Assembly (NCBI GenBank): GCA_963777735.1
Contig: CAVZRQ010000005.1
Location: 248,001 to 312,000 of the forward strand
Direction of reading: 5' to 3'
Length of the DNA stretch: 64,000 nt
DNA from: ZC4RG30 sp963777735
GTDB taxonomy: Bacteria > Pseudomonadota > Gammaproteobacteria > Steroidobacterales > Steroidobacteraceae
Below are positions 25,461 through 35,004 of the stretch, piece by piece; positions within the stretch are counted from its first letter, which is position 1, and each line of letters begins with the position of its first letter. A program made the translations under genes and the position numbers. The notes beneath the pieces are model-generated. The model searched no databases. It saw nothing but the letters and a program-made list of their open reading frames with translations, and was not told the origin of the DNA.

Positions 25461-28124
25461 ATGACTGACGTCCAGAAATCCTTAGACCAGGATCCAGAAG
25501 AAACCCGCGAATGGCTGGAGTCGATCGACTCGGTGATTCGTGCCGGCGGCGGAACCCGCGCCCACTTCCTGCTGGAGCGACTCATCGATCACGCTCGGCG
25601 CTCCGGTGCGTATCTGCCGTTCAAGCCCAATACGGCTTACGTCAATACGATTCCCGTCGTGCAGGAGCCGGCATACCCCGGCGACCGCGCGCTGGAGAAG
25701 CGCCTCGAGGCCTACATGCGCTGGAACGCAGTGGCCATGGTGCAGCAGGCGAACAAGACCTCGTCGGAGTACGGCGGCCACCTTGCGAGTTACGCCTCGT
25801 CATCCACGCTGTATGAAGTGGGGTTCAACCATTTCTGGCGTGGTGCCTCGGACAAACATCCGGGCGACATGATCTTCATGCAGGGCCACAGCTCGCCGGG
25901 CGTGTATGCCCGCGCGTACCTGGAAGGCCGGCTGAATGAATCCCAGCTCAAGCGTTTCCGGCACGAAGTCGGTGGCGGTGGGTTGTCGTCCTATCCGCAT
26001 CCCTGGCTGATGCCGGACTTCTGGCAGTTCCCGACGGTGTCGATGGGCCTCGGGCCCATGATGGCCATCTACCAGGCGCGCTTCCTGCGCTACATGGAAA
26101 ACCGCGGCATGGTCGCGCCTTCCGATCGCAAGGTCTGGGCCTTCTGCGGCGATGGCGAGATGGACGAGCCCGAATCGATGGGCGCGCTCACCATGCCGGT
26201 GCGCGAAGGTCTCGACAACCTCGTGTTCGTCGTCAACTGCAACCTGCAGCGGCTCGACGGCCCGGTGCGCGGCAACGGCAAGATCATCCAGGAACTGGAA
26301 GCTGCCTTCCTGGGTGCTGGCTGGAATGTCATCAAGGTGCTGTGGGGTGGTCGCTGGGATCCATTGCTCGGCAAGGACACCAACGGCGTGCTGCGCCGGC
26401 TCATGGAGTCCTGTGTCGATGGCGAGTTCCAGAATTTCAAGGCCAAGGGTGGCGCGTACACGCGCGAGCATTTCTTCGGCAAACATCCCGAGACCGCAGC
26501 CATGGTGGCCAACATGTCGGACGACGACATCTGGCGCCTGAAGCGCGGTGGTCACGATGCGAAGAAGGTCTATGCGGCCTACGCATCGGCCATTGCCCAC
26601 AAGGGCCAGCCGACGGTCATCCTGGCGCACACCGTGAAGGGCTTCGGTCTCGGCAAGGCTGCCGAAGGCCAGATGGTCGCGCACCAGCAGAAGAAGATGG
26701 ATGCGGAGTCGCTCGCGAGCTTCCGCACCAACCTCGGCATTCAGTTGAGCGACGACGATATCGCGAGCTTCACCTTCCGCAAGCCGGCGGAAGACAGTGA
26801 AGAGATCCAGTATCTCAAGGCGCGCCGCGAAGCCCTCGGCGGTTACCTGCCGAAGCGCAATGTCGATGTGCCCGCGCTGCAGATTCCTTCTCTCGATACT
26901 TTCAAGGCATTGCTCGATGGCAGTGGTGATCGCGAGATCTCCACCACCATGGCCTTCGTGCGCATGCTCACCGCGCTGCTGAAAGACAAGAACATCGGCA
27001 AGAACATCGTGCCGATCGTTCCCGATGAGGCACGCACCTTCGGCATGGAAGGCCTGTTCCGGCAGATCGGCATCTATTCGGCGGTGGGTCAGCTCTACAC
27101 GCCGCAGGATGCCGACCAGCTCATGTCCTACAAGGAGGACAAAAAGGGCCAGATGCTCGAAGAGGGCATCAACGAAGCCGGTGCCATGTGCTCCTGGATC
27201 GCGGCCGGCACGGCCTATGCGAACCATGGCCAGAGCATGGTGCCGTTCTATATCTACTATTCGATGTTCGGTTTCCAGCGCGTGGGTGACTTCATCTGGG
27301 CCGCCGGCGACATCCAGGCACGCGGCTTCCTGCTGGGCGCGACTGCCGGTCGCACCACGCTGGCCGGCGAAGGCCTGCAGCATCAGGACGGCCACAGCCA
27401 GATCGTGGCCACCACGGTGCCCAATTGCCGTGCCTACGATCCCGCCTATGCCTACGAGCTGACCGTGATCATCCACGACGGCCTGCAGCGGATGTTCGTC
27501 GAGCACGAGAACATCTTCTATTACCTGTCGGTGATGAACGAGAACTACCTGCAGCCAGCCATGCCGGCGGGCACGGAGCAGGGCATCCTCAAGGGTGCCT
27601 ACCTGCTGAAGGAAGGTTCGCGCGGCAAGTTGCGCGCGACGTTGCTTGGCTCGGGCACCATCCTGCGCGAAGTGAATGCCGCGGCCGAGATCCTCGAGAA
27701 CGAATACAAGATCCCGGCGGATGTGTTCTCCGTAACGAGCTTCAGCGAGCTGCGCCGTGAGGCGCTGAACGTGGAGCGCGAGAACCTGCTGAATCCCGAC
27801 AAGGCGCCACAGTTGCCTTACGTGGCGCAGCTGTTCAGGGACCGCACACAGCCGATCATTGCAGCCACCGACAACATGCGGCTGGTTCCGGATCAGATCC
27901 GCCAGTGGATGCCTGGCCGCTACGTCACGCTGGGCACCGATGGATTCGGTCGCAGCGATGGCCGTGCCGCGCTGCGCGAACATTTCGAGGTGGACCGGCG
28001 CTTCATCGTGCTGGCCGCGCTCAAGGCGCTGGCGGATGAAGGCTCCATCGACCGCTCTGTCCTGGTGGATGCCGTGAAGAAGCTCGGCGTCGATCCCGAC
28101 AAAGCCAACCCGCTCAACAGCTGA
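25461..28124 (+). CDS. aceE: Pyruvate dehydrogenase E1, homodimeric type
   Basis: 887 aa, the usual length for the homodimeric E1. The thiamine diphosphate motif GDGEMDEPESMG starts near residue 230 with the closing NCNLQRLDGPVRGNGK. The C-terminal domain has SLTSFSELRREA-like SVTSFSELRREALNVER. The enzyme decarboxylates pyruvate and acetylates the lipoyl groups of E2. First gene of aceE-aceF-lpdA, 10 bases before aceF. AGGACC lies before the ATG. Frame is intact along the whole gene. Confidence 0.98.
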   Translation: MTDVQKSLDQDPEETREWLESIDSVIRAGGGTRAHFLLERLIDHARRSGAYLPFKPNTAYVNTIPVVQEPAYPGDRALEKRLEAYMRWNAVAMVQQANKTSSEYGGHLASYASSSTLYEVGFNHFWRGASDKHPGDMIFMQGHSSPGVYARAYLEGRLNESQLKRFRHEVGGGGLSSYPHPWLMPDFWQFPTVSMGLGPMMAIYQARFLRYMENRGMVAPSDRKVWAFCGDGEMDEPESMGALTMPVREGLDNLVFVVNCNLQRLDGPVRGNGKIIQELEAAFLGAGWNVIKVLWGGRWDPLLGKDTNGVLRRLMESCVDGEFQNFKAKGGAYTREHFFGKHPETAAMVANMSDDDIWRLKRGGHDAKKVYAAYASAIAHKGQPTVILAHTVKGFGLGKAAEGQMVAHQQKKMDAESLASFRTNLGIQLSDDDIASFTFRKPAEDSEEIQYLKARREALGGYLPKRNVDVPALQIPSLDTFKALLDGSGDREISTTMAFVRMLTALLKDKNIGKNIVPIVPDEARTFGMEGLFRQIGIYSAVGQLYTPQDADQLMSYKEDKKGQMLEEGINEAGAMCSWIAAGTAYANHGQSMVPFYIYYSMFGFQRVGDFIWAAGDIQARGFLLGATAGRTTLAGEGLQHQDGHSQIVATTVPNCRAYDPAYAYELTVIIHDGLQRMFVEHENIFYYLSVMNENYLQPAMPAGTEQGILKGAYLLKEGSRGKLRATLLGSGTILREVNAAAEILENEYKIPADVFSVTSFSELRREALNVERENLLNPDKAPQLPYVAQLFRDRTQPIIAATDNMRLVPDQIRQWMPGRYVTLGTDGFGRSDGRAALREHFEVDRRFIVLAALKALADEGSIDRSVLVDAVKKLGVDPDKANPLNS

Positions 28125-28133
28125 GGGCCGCGC

Positions 28134-29738
28134 GTGTCACAGACAATTGAAGTGCGCGTACCGGACCTTGGCAACTTCCCGGAAGTGTCGGTCATCGACG
28201 TGCTGGTGAAGGTGGGCGATACCGTCGCGATCGATACCCCGCTGCTCACGCTCGAGACCGAGAAGGCCACCATGGATGTGCCCTCCAGTGCCGCGGGCGT
28301 GGTCGAGACCGTGCACGTGCAGGCTGGAAGCAAGGTTTCCGAGGGCGCGCTGATCGTGACCCTGCGTGGTGCTGGCGCGGCTGCAGGTGCTGCGGCTGTT
28401 GCGACCCCGGTTGCTCCGGCTGTTGCCGCAGCTCCCGCCGCGGCCGCAGTTCCAGCCAGCATGGATGTGCTGGTGCCCGACATGGGCAACTTCACCGAAG
28501 TCGGCGTCATCGAGGTTCTGGTGAAGCCTGGTGACAAGGTCGAGGTGGATACGCCACTGGTCACGCTCGAGACCGAGAAGGCGACGATGGATGTGCCGTC
28601 GACCGCTGCGGGCATCGTGGAAGCGGTGCATGTGCAGGCGGGTGGCAAGATTTCTGCTGGTGGACGTGTGGTCACGCTCAGCGGCGTGGTGAGCGCAGCG
28701 GCACCGGCCGCAGCAACACCTGCGGCTGTCAGTACTGTCGCAGCGCCGGCACCCGCAGTTGCTGCAAAGCCCGCTGCCCCGGCACCCGCTGGCCGTCCGG
28801 CCAGTTTGCCGCCCGTCAGTGAAGCAGGTTTCAGCAAGGCGCATGCGGGCCCATCGGTTCGCAAGCTGGCGCGTGAACTGGGTGTGGATCTCGGCCGGGT
28901 GAAGGGAACCGGGCAGAAGAGCCGTATCACCCACGATGACGTCAAGGCATGGGTCAAGCAGATCCTGACAGGCGGAGCCGTGGCCAGTGGTCCGGCGCTG
29001 CCGCAGGTGCCAGCGGTGGATTTCGCGAAGTTCGGCGCTGTGGAAGTGAAGCCGCTGGGCCGCATCCAGAAGATTTCCGGTGCGCGCCTGCATGCATCGT
29101 GGGTCAACCTGCCGCATGTCACGCAGTTCGATGAGGCAGACATCACCGATCTGGAAGCCGCGCGCGCCAAACTCAAGGACAAGGCCACAGCCGCCGGCGT
29201 GAAGCTCACTCCGCTCGCATTCATCGTGCGTGCCTCGGTGCTGGCATTGCGCGAGTTCCCGACCTTCAATTCCTCGTTCGATGCATCGGGCGAGAACATG
29301 GTGCTGAAGAAGTACATGCATATCGGCTTCGCGGCCGATACCCCGAACGGCCTGCTGGTGCCTGTGATCCAGAACGCCGATCAGCTCGATGTCTATGGCA
29401 TCGCGCGCGCACTGGCTGACCTTTCCGATCGCGCGCGCAAGGGCGCGCTGAAGGGCAGTGAAATGCAGGGTGGTTGTTTCACCATCTCGAGCCTGGGTGG
29501 CATCGGTGGCACGGCGTTCACGCCGATCATCAATGCGCCGGAAGTCGCGATCCTCGGCGTGTCTCGCACGCAAACCAAGCCCGTCTGGCAGACCGACAAA
29601 TTCGTGCCGCGCCAGATGTTGCCGCTGTCGCTTTCTTACGATCACCGCATGATCGATGGCGCAATGGGCGCACGTTTTGCCGTGCATGTGGCGAAGCTGC
29701 TGGCTGATCCGGCCGCACTGCTGGCGGGTGCCCCTTGA
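28134..29738 (+). CDS. aceF: Dihydrolipoamide acetyltransferase (E2) with two lipoyl domains
   Basis: 534 aa. Two lipoyl domains, each with ETEKATMDVPS (Lys near 44 and 149), are followed by Ala/Pro-rich linkers. Then come a peripheral-subunit-binding domain (about 240-278, SVRKLARELGVDLGRVKGTG) and the catalytic domain with the active-site His in SYDHRMIDGAMG near 503. Forms the E2 core that moves acetyl groups to CoA. Translation starts at GTG with GAGGG upstream. It overlaps lpdA by TTGA. Confidence 0.97.
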   Translation: MSQTIEVRVPDLGNFPEVSVIDVLVKVGDTVAIDTPLLTLETEKATMDVPSSAAGVVETVHVQAGSKVSEGALIVTLRGAGAAAGAAAVATPVAPAVAAAPAAAAVPASMDVLVPDMGNFTEVGVIEVLVKPGDKVEVDTPLVTLETEKATMDVPSTAAGIVEAVHVQAGGKISAGGRVVTLSGVVSAAAPAAATPAAVSTVAAPAPAVAAKPAAPAPAGRPASLPPVSEAGFSKAHAGPSVRKLARELGVDLGRVKGTGQKSRITHDDVKAWVKQILTGGAVASGPALPQVPAVDFAKFGAVEVKPLGRIQKISGARLHASWVNLPHVTQFDEADITDLEAARAKLKDKATAAGVKLTPLAFIVRASVLALREFPTFNSSFDASGENMVLKKYMHIGFAADTPNGLLVPVIQNADQLDVYGIARALADLSDRARKGALKGSEMQGGCFTISSLGGIGGTAFTPIINAPEVAILGVSRTQTKPVWQTDKFVPRQMLPLSLSYDHRMIDGAMGARFAVHVAKLLADPAALLAGAP

Positions 29739-31537
29739 GCGAGCTTTCGATTGCGGTTCCTGATCTCGGCAACTTCGACTCGGTTGCCGTCGTCGAGGTG
29801 CTGGTCAAGCCTGGCGACAAGATCGAGATCGATACGCCGCTGCTGACGCTCGAAACCGAGAAGGCGACGATGGACGTGCCTTCGACGGCAGCGGGGACCG
29901 TGACGGCCGTGCTGGTAAAGGCCGGCGAGAAGGTGAGCAAGGGTTCGGTCATCGTCAAGGTTGCTGCCGCTGCTGGCGCCACAGCGCCCGCACAGAAGTC
30001 CGTACCGGCTGCGGCTGCGGCGCAAGCTGCACCTGCACCTGCACCTGCACCTGCGGCACCTGCTGCGCCGGCCCATGTCGCGTCGGCTCCGGCCGAGCAG
30101 CCCCTGATGCCTGCCGGCCCGACACCGGATCGCAAGGTGCAGTTGCTGGTCCTGGGTGGTGGGCCCGGCGGATATACCGCCGCATTTCGCGCTGCCGACC
30201 TGGGCGTGCAGGTGACCCTGGTCGAGCGCTGGGAAACCCTCGGCGGTGTATGTCTGAACGTGGGCTGCATTCCATCAAAGGCCCTGCTCCACGCCGCAAA
30301 GGTCATCGATGAAGCCCATGCCATGTCGGCGCATGGTGTCGCCTTCGGAGCGCCACAGGTCGATCTCGACAAACTGCGTGGGTGGAAGAACAGCGTCATC
30401 CGCAAGCTGACTTCCGGGCTGACGGGCCTCGCGAAGCAGCGCAAGGTGGAGATCGTGCGTGGCACCGGCAGATTCGCCGGCAGCCGCGTCATCGAAGTGA
30501 CCGGTGCAGATGGCAAGACTCAGCTGATTGGCTTCGAGAACTGCATCATCGCGGCCGGTTCCGAACCGGTGAAGCTGCCGTTCGTGCCGGCAGATCCGCG
30601 CATCATCGATTCGACCGGTGCGCTGGAGCTGGGAGGCATCCCCCAGCGCATGCTGGTGATCGGCGGTGGCATCATCGGGCTCGAGATGGCCTGTGTGTAC
30701 GACGCGCTGGGAACAAAGGTCTCGGTAGTCGAACTCGGCGATCAACTGATGCCGGGTGCGGACATCGATCTCGTGAAGCCGCTGGAAAAGCGGCTGAAAG
30801 GCCGCTACGAACAGATCATGCTCGGCACGAAATCGACCAAGGTCGAGGCACTGACCGAAGGCATCCGTGTCACTTTCGAGGGCGGTGGGCAGACCACCAC
30901 GTCCATCTACGACCGGGTGCTGGTGGCCGTGGGTCGTGTGCCCAATGGCAGGCTCCTCAACGCCGAAGCAGCGGGCGTCACCGTCAACGAGCGCGGCTTC
31001 ATCCCGGTGGACAAACAGATGCGCACCAATGTGCCCGGCATCTTCGCAATCGGCGACATCGTCGGCCAGCCCATGCTGGCGCACAAGGCTTCGCATGAGG
31101 CCAAGGTCGCGGCGGAGGTTGCGGCCGGGCACAAGGCCTGGTTCGATGCCCGTGTCATTCCGTCGGTGGCCTATACCGATCCGGAAGTTGCCTGGGTAGG
31201 TGTGACCGAAGGTCAGGCGAAGCGCGATGGGCTCAAGTACCGCAAGGCGGCATTTCCCTGGGCAGCCAGCGGCCGGTCGCTTTCGATTGGCCGGGATGAG
31301 GGTTTCACCAAGTTGCTCGTCGATGCAGACAGCAACCGGGTCATCGGTGGCGGAATTGTCGGACCGAACGCGGGCGAGTTGATCGCCGAAGTTGGCCTCG
31401 CGATCGAATTGGGCGCGGATGCCGCGGACGTGGGCCTCACCATCCACCCCCACCCCACGCTTTCGGAGAGCATCGGCATGACGGCCGAGGCGCTGGAAGG
31501 CACCTTGACCGATCTCTACATGCCGAAGAAGGGATAA
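29735..31537 (+). CDS. lpdA: Dihydrolipoamide dehydrogenase (E3) with N-terminal lipoyl domain
   Basis: 600 aa, about 125 longer than the usual E3. The extra part is an N-terminal lipoyl domain (ETEKATMDVPS, Lys near 43) and an Ala/Pro hinge. The flavoprotein follows: FAD site VLGGGPGGYTAAFRAADLG, redox disulfide GGVCLNVGCIPSKALLH (Cys near 173 and 178), NAD site VIGGGIIGLEMA, second FAD site FAIGDIVGQPMLA, and the His-Glu couple HPHPTLSE. It reoxidises dihydrolipoate on E2. Lipoyl-E3 fusions are known in beta- and some gammaproteobacterial pyruvate dehydrogenase operons. The TTG start overlaps the aceF stop (TTGA). Confidence 0.97.
   Translation: MSELSIAVPDLGNFDSVAVVEVLVKPGDKIEIDTPLLTLETEKATMDVPSTAAGTVTAVLVKAGEKVSKGSVIVKVAAAAGATAPAQKSVPAAAAAQAAPAPAPAPAAPAAPAHVASAPAEQPLMPAGPTPDRKVQLLVLGGGPGGYTAAFRAADLGVQVTLVERWETLGGVCLNVGCIPSKALLHAAKVIDEAHAMSAHGVAFGAPQVDLDKLRGWKNSVIRKLTSGLTGLAKQRKVEIVRGTGRFAGSRVIEVTGADGKTQLIGFENCIIAAGSEPVKLPFVPADPRIIDSTGALELGGIPQRMLVIGGGIIGLEMACVYDALGTKVSVVELGDQLMPGADIDLVKPLEKRLKGRYEQIMLGTKSTKVEALTEGIRVTFEGGGQTTTSIYDRVLVAVGRVPNGRLLNAEAAGVTVNERGFIPVDKQMRTNVPGIFAIGDIVGQPMLAHKASHEAKVAAEVAAGHKAWFDARVIPSVAYTDPEVAWVGVTEGQAKRDGLKYRKAAFPWAASGRSLSIGRDEGFTKLLVDADSNRVIGGGIVGPNAGELIAEVGLAIELGADAADVGLTIHPHPTLSESIGMTAEALEGTLTDLYMPKKG
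30029..30052 (+). repeat. Tandem GCACCT repeat in the lpdA hinge
   Basis: Four perfect copies of GCACCT encode alternating Ala-Pro in the flexible arm between the lipoyl and flavoprotein domains. It is coding low-complexity sequence; copy number may vary between strains without shifting frame. Confidence 0.8.
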
Positions 31538-31630
31538 CCTCGGGGTCACGTCCCGACCGCTGCTCCCCCATGTAAGAATGCGTGACTCAGGGCGACTACC
31601 CTGTTGCATGGATTTCCCGGGGAGGGCGAT

Positions 31631-32605
31631 GTGGCGGATGTACTCAGACTGCAGGGCGTCGAGAAATCCTTTGGCGGCCAACGTGCCGTCACCGCCCTCG
31701 ACCTTGCCATTCCCAAAGGCGAAACCTGCGGCCTGATCGGCCCCAGCGGTGCCGGCAAGACCACTTCCATCCGCATCATCATGTCCATCCTGTTCCCGGA
31801 TTCGGGAACGGTGGAAGTGCTGGGCCGGGCTTCGGCGCTGGATGCGAAGGACCGGATCGGCTACCTGCCGGAAGAGCGCGGCGTGTATCGCAAGATGCGT
31901 GTGGAATCCTTCCTCAAGTATCTGGCTGGCCTGAAGGGCATGCCTGAAAAACTGGCGCAGTCCCGCGCGCGGGAGTTGCTCGGCAAGCTCGGGCTGGAAG
32001 ACGTCGAAAAGAAGAAATGCGAGGATCTTTCGAAAGGCATGCTGCAGCGCGTGCAGTTCGTCGGCGCCATCGTGCATCAACCCGAATTGCTGATCCTCGA
32101 TGAGCCCTTCAGTGGGCTGGATCCCGTCAGTGTACGGCTGCTCAAGGGTGTGATCAGCGAGGAACGGCGGCGCGGCACCACCATCCTGTTCTCGACCCAC
32201 GTGATGGCCCAGGCGGAAGAGCTTTGTGATCGTGTCGTGATGATCCACAAGGGCAGCAAGGTGCTCGACGAACCCATGAACAGCCTGCGCCGTCGCTACG
32301 ATGCCACGCGTGTTCTGTTCGAGCCACTGGATCCCAAGGCGAACCTCGAAGTGCTGCGCGATATTCCCGGTGTGGTATCCATGCAGGTAAATGATGGCGA
32401 AGTGGAGTTGCGCCTGATCGCCGGTACCGAGCCTTCCACGGTCATCCGTGAAGTGGCGACGCGCATTGTGCCGGCGCGTATCGAGATTGCACGTATCCGG
32501 CTGGAAGACATGTTTGTCGGCATCGTGCGTGGTGATGCGAATGCCGGCGAATCGGAACAGGCACTGCGCCAGCATCTGCAAGGCCTGACAGGAGGAGCGG
32601 CATGA
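31631..32605 (+). CDS. ABC transporter ATP-binding protein (NatA-like)
   Basis: 324 aa. Walker A GPSGAGKTT, signature LSKGMLQRVQF, Walker B LLILDEPFSGLDP, and switch His in STHVMAQAEELC. The C-terminal extension (about 230-300) is of the DUF4162 type found in NatA-like exporters. The GTG start at 31631 is preferred because GGGGAGGG precedes it; the frame extends 27 bases further to a TTG with no Shine-Dalgarno. It overlaps the permease gene by ATGA. Probably a sodium, drug or lipid exporter; substrate unknown. Confidence 0.9.
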   Translation: MADVLRLQGVEKSFGGQRAVTALDLAIPKGETCGLIGPSGAGKTTSIRIIMSILFPDSGTVEVLGRASALDAKDRIGYLPEERGVYRKMRVESFLKYLAGLKGMPEKLAQSRARELLGKLGLEDVEKKKCEDLSKGMLQRVQFVGAIVHQPELLILDEPFSGLDPVSVRLLKGVISEERRRGTTILFSTHVMAQAEELCDRVVMIHKGSKVLDEPMNSLRRRYDATRVLFEPLDPKANLEVLRDIPGVVSMQVNDGEVELRLIAGTEPSTVIREVATRIVPARIEIARIRLEDMFVGIVRGDANAGESEQALRQHLQGLTGGAA

Positions 32606-33960
32606 ACATGTTCCAACGCATCAAGCTGGTGGCTGCGCGTGAATTCCTGGTCACCGTGACCAGCAAGGGCTTTCTGTTCGGCGTGCTGGTGATGCCGATC
32701 ATCATGATTGTGCTGATCACCCTCATTCCGAAGCTCATGAACCAGCGTGGTGCGCAGCCCGATGTCGAGGTGGCGTTCATCGACAGGAGCGGAGCGCTGT
32801 CGTCGCCGCTGGCTGCCGAGCTTTCGCCGGCCATGATTGCCGAGCGTCGCGATGCCGGGCGCCGCGATGCGCAGGAGCAGCTGGGAGCTGCCGGGCGCGA
32901 GGTCGCCAATGTCGTACTGCCCGAATCAGTGCCCACGTTTACGGTAAGGAATCTGCAGTCCGATGCCACGGTGGATGCACAGAAGGCGTGGTTGACCGAT
33001 GACAAGATCGGCAAGCTCAACCGACGTGCCCTGGTCGTGGTGCCTGACAATGCGGTAGTCCGTGCGGCCGGCGATCATTACGGGACATACGAACTCTATG
33101 CACCGCGCAACCTGCCAGAAGATGCCGAAAGCATCCTGCATGGGGCGCTGCGACAAGCGTTGATTGCCGAGCGACTGCGTGGAGCGGGCTTCGAACCAGA
33201 GGTCGTGAAGGAAGCCACCAGCATTGCCCGTACCGGCACCATCCTGGTATCGCCGGATGGCAGGCAGCAGGGCGCGCAAGGGTTGAATCGCGCGCTTCCC
33301 ATCATCATGGGTTTTCTGCTGATGATGAGCGTGATGATGGGCGGTCAGGTGCTGATGACATCCACGGTCGAGGAGAAATCCAGCCGGGTGGTCGAAGTGC
33401 TGCTGGCGGCGGTTTCGCCGCTTGAACTGATGTGGGGCAAGCTGCTCGGCCAGCTGGGTGTGGGTCTGGTTTCCATGGCGGTGTACGTGACGCTTGGCGT
33501 TCTCGCACTGCTGCAGTTCGCCGTGTTCGGGTTGGTCGACCCCATGCTCATTGTCTGGCTGGTCGTGTTCTTTCTCACCGCTTATCTGGTGTTTGGTGCG
33601 TTGATGCTTTCCGTGGGCGCGGCCGTCAATCAGATGGCTGATGCGCAATCGCTGATGGGTCCCATCGTCATGCTCATCATGGCATCCTATGTACTCATAC
33701 CGGTGGTGGGACGCACACCAGACTCCGCGCTGGCGATCGCCACGAGTTTCATTCCACCGGTCAATGCCTTCGTCATGCTTGCGCGGCTGGCATCCAGTTC
33801 GCCGCCTCCCGTCTGGCAGGTGCTGCTATCCGTGCTTGCCGGCCTCATCGGCGCCTGTCTCACCGTGTGGTTCGCAGCAAAGGTATTCCGCATTGGATTG
33901 CTGATGCATGGCAAGGCGCCAAACTTCGCGACCATGATCAAATGGGCGCGGATGAGCTAG
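32602..33960 (+). CDS. ABC-2 type permease (NatB-like)
   Basis: 452 aa. One N-terminal helix (GFLFGVLVMPIIMIVLITLI), a large periplasmic domain (about 45-235), then five or six helices beginning IIMGFLLMMSVMMGGQVLMT. The hallmark EEKSSRVVEVLLAAVSPLELMWGKLLG loop contacts the ATPase. Partner of the preceding ATP-binding protein. The large periplasmic insertion between helices 1 and 2 is typical of NatB and DrrB-like relatives. Substrate unknown. Confidence 0.9.
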   Translation: MNMFQRIKLVAAREFLVTVTSKGFLFGVLVMPIIMIVLITLIPKLMNQRGAQPDVEVAFIDRSGALSSPLAAELSPAMIAERRDAGRRDAQEQLGAAGREVANVVLPESVPTFTVRNLQSDATVDAQKAWLTDDKIGKLNRRALVVVPDNAVVRAAGDHYGTYELYAPRNLPEDAESILHGALRQALIAERLRGAGFEPEVVKEATSIARTGTILVSPDGRQQGAQGLNRALPIIMGFLLMMSVMMGGQVLMTSTVEEKSSRVVEVLLAAVSPLELMWGKLLGQLGVGLVSMAVYVTLGVLALLQFAVFGLVDPMLIVWLVVFFLTAYLVFGALMLSVGAAVNQMADAQSLMGPIVMLIMASYVLIPVVGRTPDSALAIATSFIPPVNAFVMLARLASSSPPPVWQVLLSVLAGLIGACLTVWFAAKVFRIGLLMHGKAPNFATMIKWARMS

Positions 33961-33963
33961 GGG

Positions 33964-34584
33964 ATGTCCGTGTTGGTCAGGGATGCCGGCCTCGCCGGTG
34001 CCGCAGCGGTGCTGTTGGTCGTGCTGGTGGTGACCGGCATCCATCCGTTCGATCGCCTGACCTGGATCATGGAAGTGCTGCCGGTGATGGTGGTGCTGCC
34101 ATGGCTGTGGCTCACGTACCGCAGGTTTCCGCTCACCACGGTGCTTTATGCAGGCATCTTCGTGCATGCCATCGTGCTGATGGTCGGGGGTGCCTACACT
34201 TACGCCAGGGTGCCGCTGGGGTTCGAGTTGCAGGAGTTGCTGCAACTCAGTCGCAATCCTTACGACAAGATCGGTCATTTCCTGCAGGGGTTCGTGCCGG
34301 CACTGGCCGTCCGTGAAATCCTGCTGCGCGGTCGCTTCGTGCAGGGCAGCCGCATGCTCGCCTTCCTGGTGGTCTGCGTGGTCATGGCGATCAGCGCCAC
34401 GTATGAACTGATCGAATGGGCGGCGGCATTGGCGATGGGGCAGGGGGCCGAGGAGTTCCTGGGAACGCAGGGTGACCCCTGGGATACCCAGTCGGACATG
34501 TTCTGCGCGCTGCTGGGTGCTATCGCGGCGCTGCTGCTGCTATCCCGCCTGCAAGACCACCAGATCCGCAGGCTCCGTTCATAG
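33964..34584 (+). CDS. YjdF-like membrane protein (DUF2238)
   Basis: 206 aa with about six hydrophobic segments and the DUF2238 signatures YTYARVPLG, NPYDKIGHFLQGFVPAL, YELIEWAAA and GTQGDPWDTQSDM. Function of the family is unknown. It follows the NatB-like permease by three bases and is probably co-transcribed. The last six bases overlap the convergent DUF1841 gene. Confidence 0.85.
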   Translation: MSVLVRDAGLAGAAAVLLVVLVVTGIHPFDRLTWIMEVLPVMVVLPWLWLTYRRFPLTTVLYAGIFVHAIVLMVGGAYTYARVPLGFELQELLQLSRNPYDKIGHFLQGFVPALAVREILLRGRFVQGSRMLAFLVVCVVMAISATYELIEWAAALAMGQGAEEFLGTQGDPWDTQSDMFCALLGAIAALLLLSRLQDHQIRRLRS

Positions 34585-35004
34585 CAGCCGCAGCCGCTCC
34601 AGATAACGTTGCTCATCCGGCGCCGCGCCTGCGCGCTGTGCCTCCCACAGGGTCTCGGCCAGCACCTCGATCATGCGATGTTCGGCGGCATGTACATCCC
34701 CGAACTTGCGCGCGAGATTCAGATGCACGGTCTCGATGCCGGCAGGGCGGCGGGTGCCGACCTGTTCCCGAATCGCAAGATGCAGGCCCATGTGCAGAAA
34801 AGGATTGCTGCGTCCCTGCTCCACGGTGAATGACTCCTGCGTGGCATCCGGCGCTTCCAGCATGGCGTGGTATTCAGGGTGCAGTGCAATGACATCGGCG
34901 ATCTGCATGTCGAGCGGCTCCAGCGGCAAGCCGTCGCGGCGCCGCTGCCAGGCATTGACGTACCGGCGACGCAGTTCGTCGCGACTGGCGTCGGCGAACA
35001 TCAT
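34579..35004 (-). CDS. DUF1841 family protein
   Basis: 141 aa soluble protein of a conserved proteobacterial family of unknown function. Recognised by SRDELRRRYVNAWQRRR, NPFLHMGLHLAIREQV and EHRMIEVLAETLWEAQR. It directly follows nth with an ATGA overlap, an arrangement seen in Pseudomonas too. Two ATG codons stand in tandem; the first is taken because of the overlap. No membrane segment. Confidence 0.85.
   Translation of the reverse strand: MMFADASRDELRRRYVNAWQRRRDGLPLEPLDMQIADVIALHPEYHAMLEAPDATQESFTVEQGRSNPFLHMGLHLAIREQVGTRRPAGIETVHLNLARKFGDVHAAEHRMIEVLAETLWEAQRAGAAPDEQRYLERLRLL

Noticed and set aside
25800..27983. Long minus-strand open frame (about 727 codons) opposite aceE
   Set aside because: It is the antisense shadow of a clearly conserved gene in high-GC DNA, rich in His, Arg and Gly, with no domain I recognise and no start context.
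28137..29687. Long antisense frames opposite aceF and, further on, opposite lpdA and the ABC genes (30275-32581)
   Set aside because: Same reason: codon bias of the real gene keeps the opposite frame open; the translations have compositions unlike real proteins.
30029..30052. GCACCT tandem repeat as a CRISPR-like or regulatory repeat
   Set aside because: It is inside lpdA, in frame, and encodes an Ala-Pro hinge normal for lipoyl-bearing proteins.
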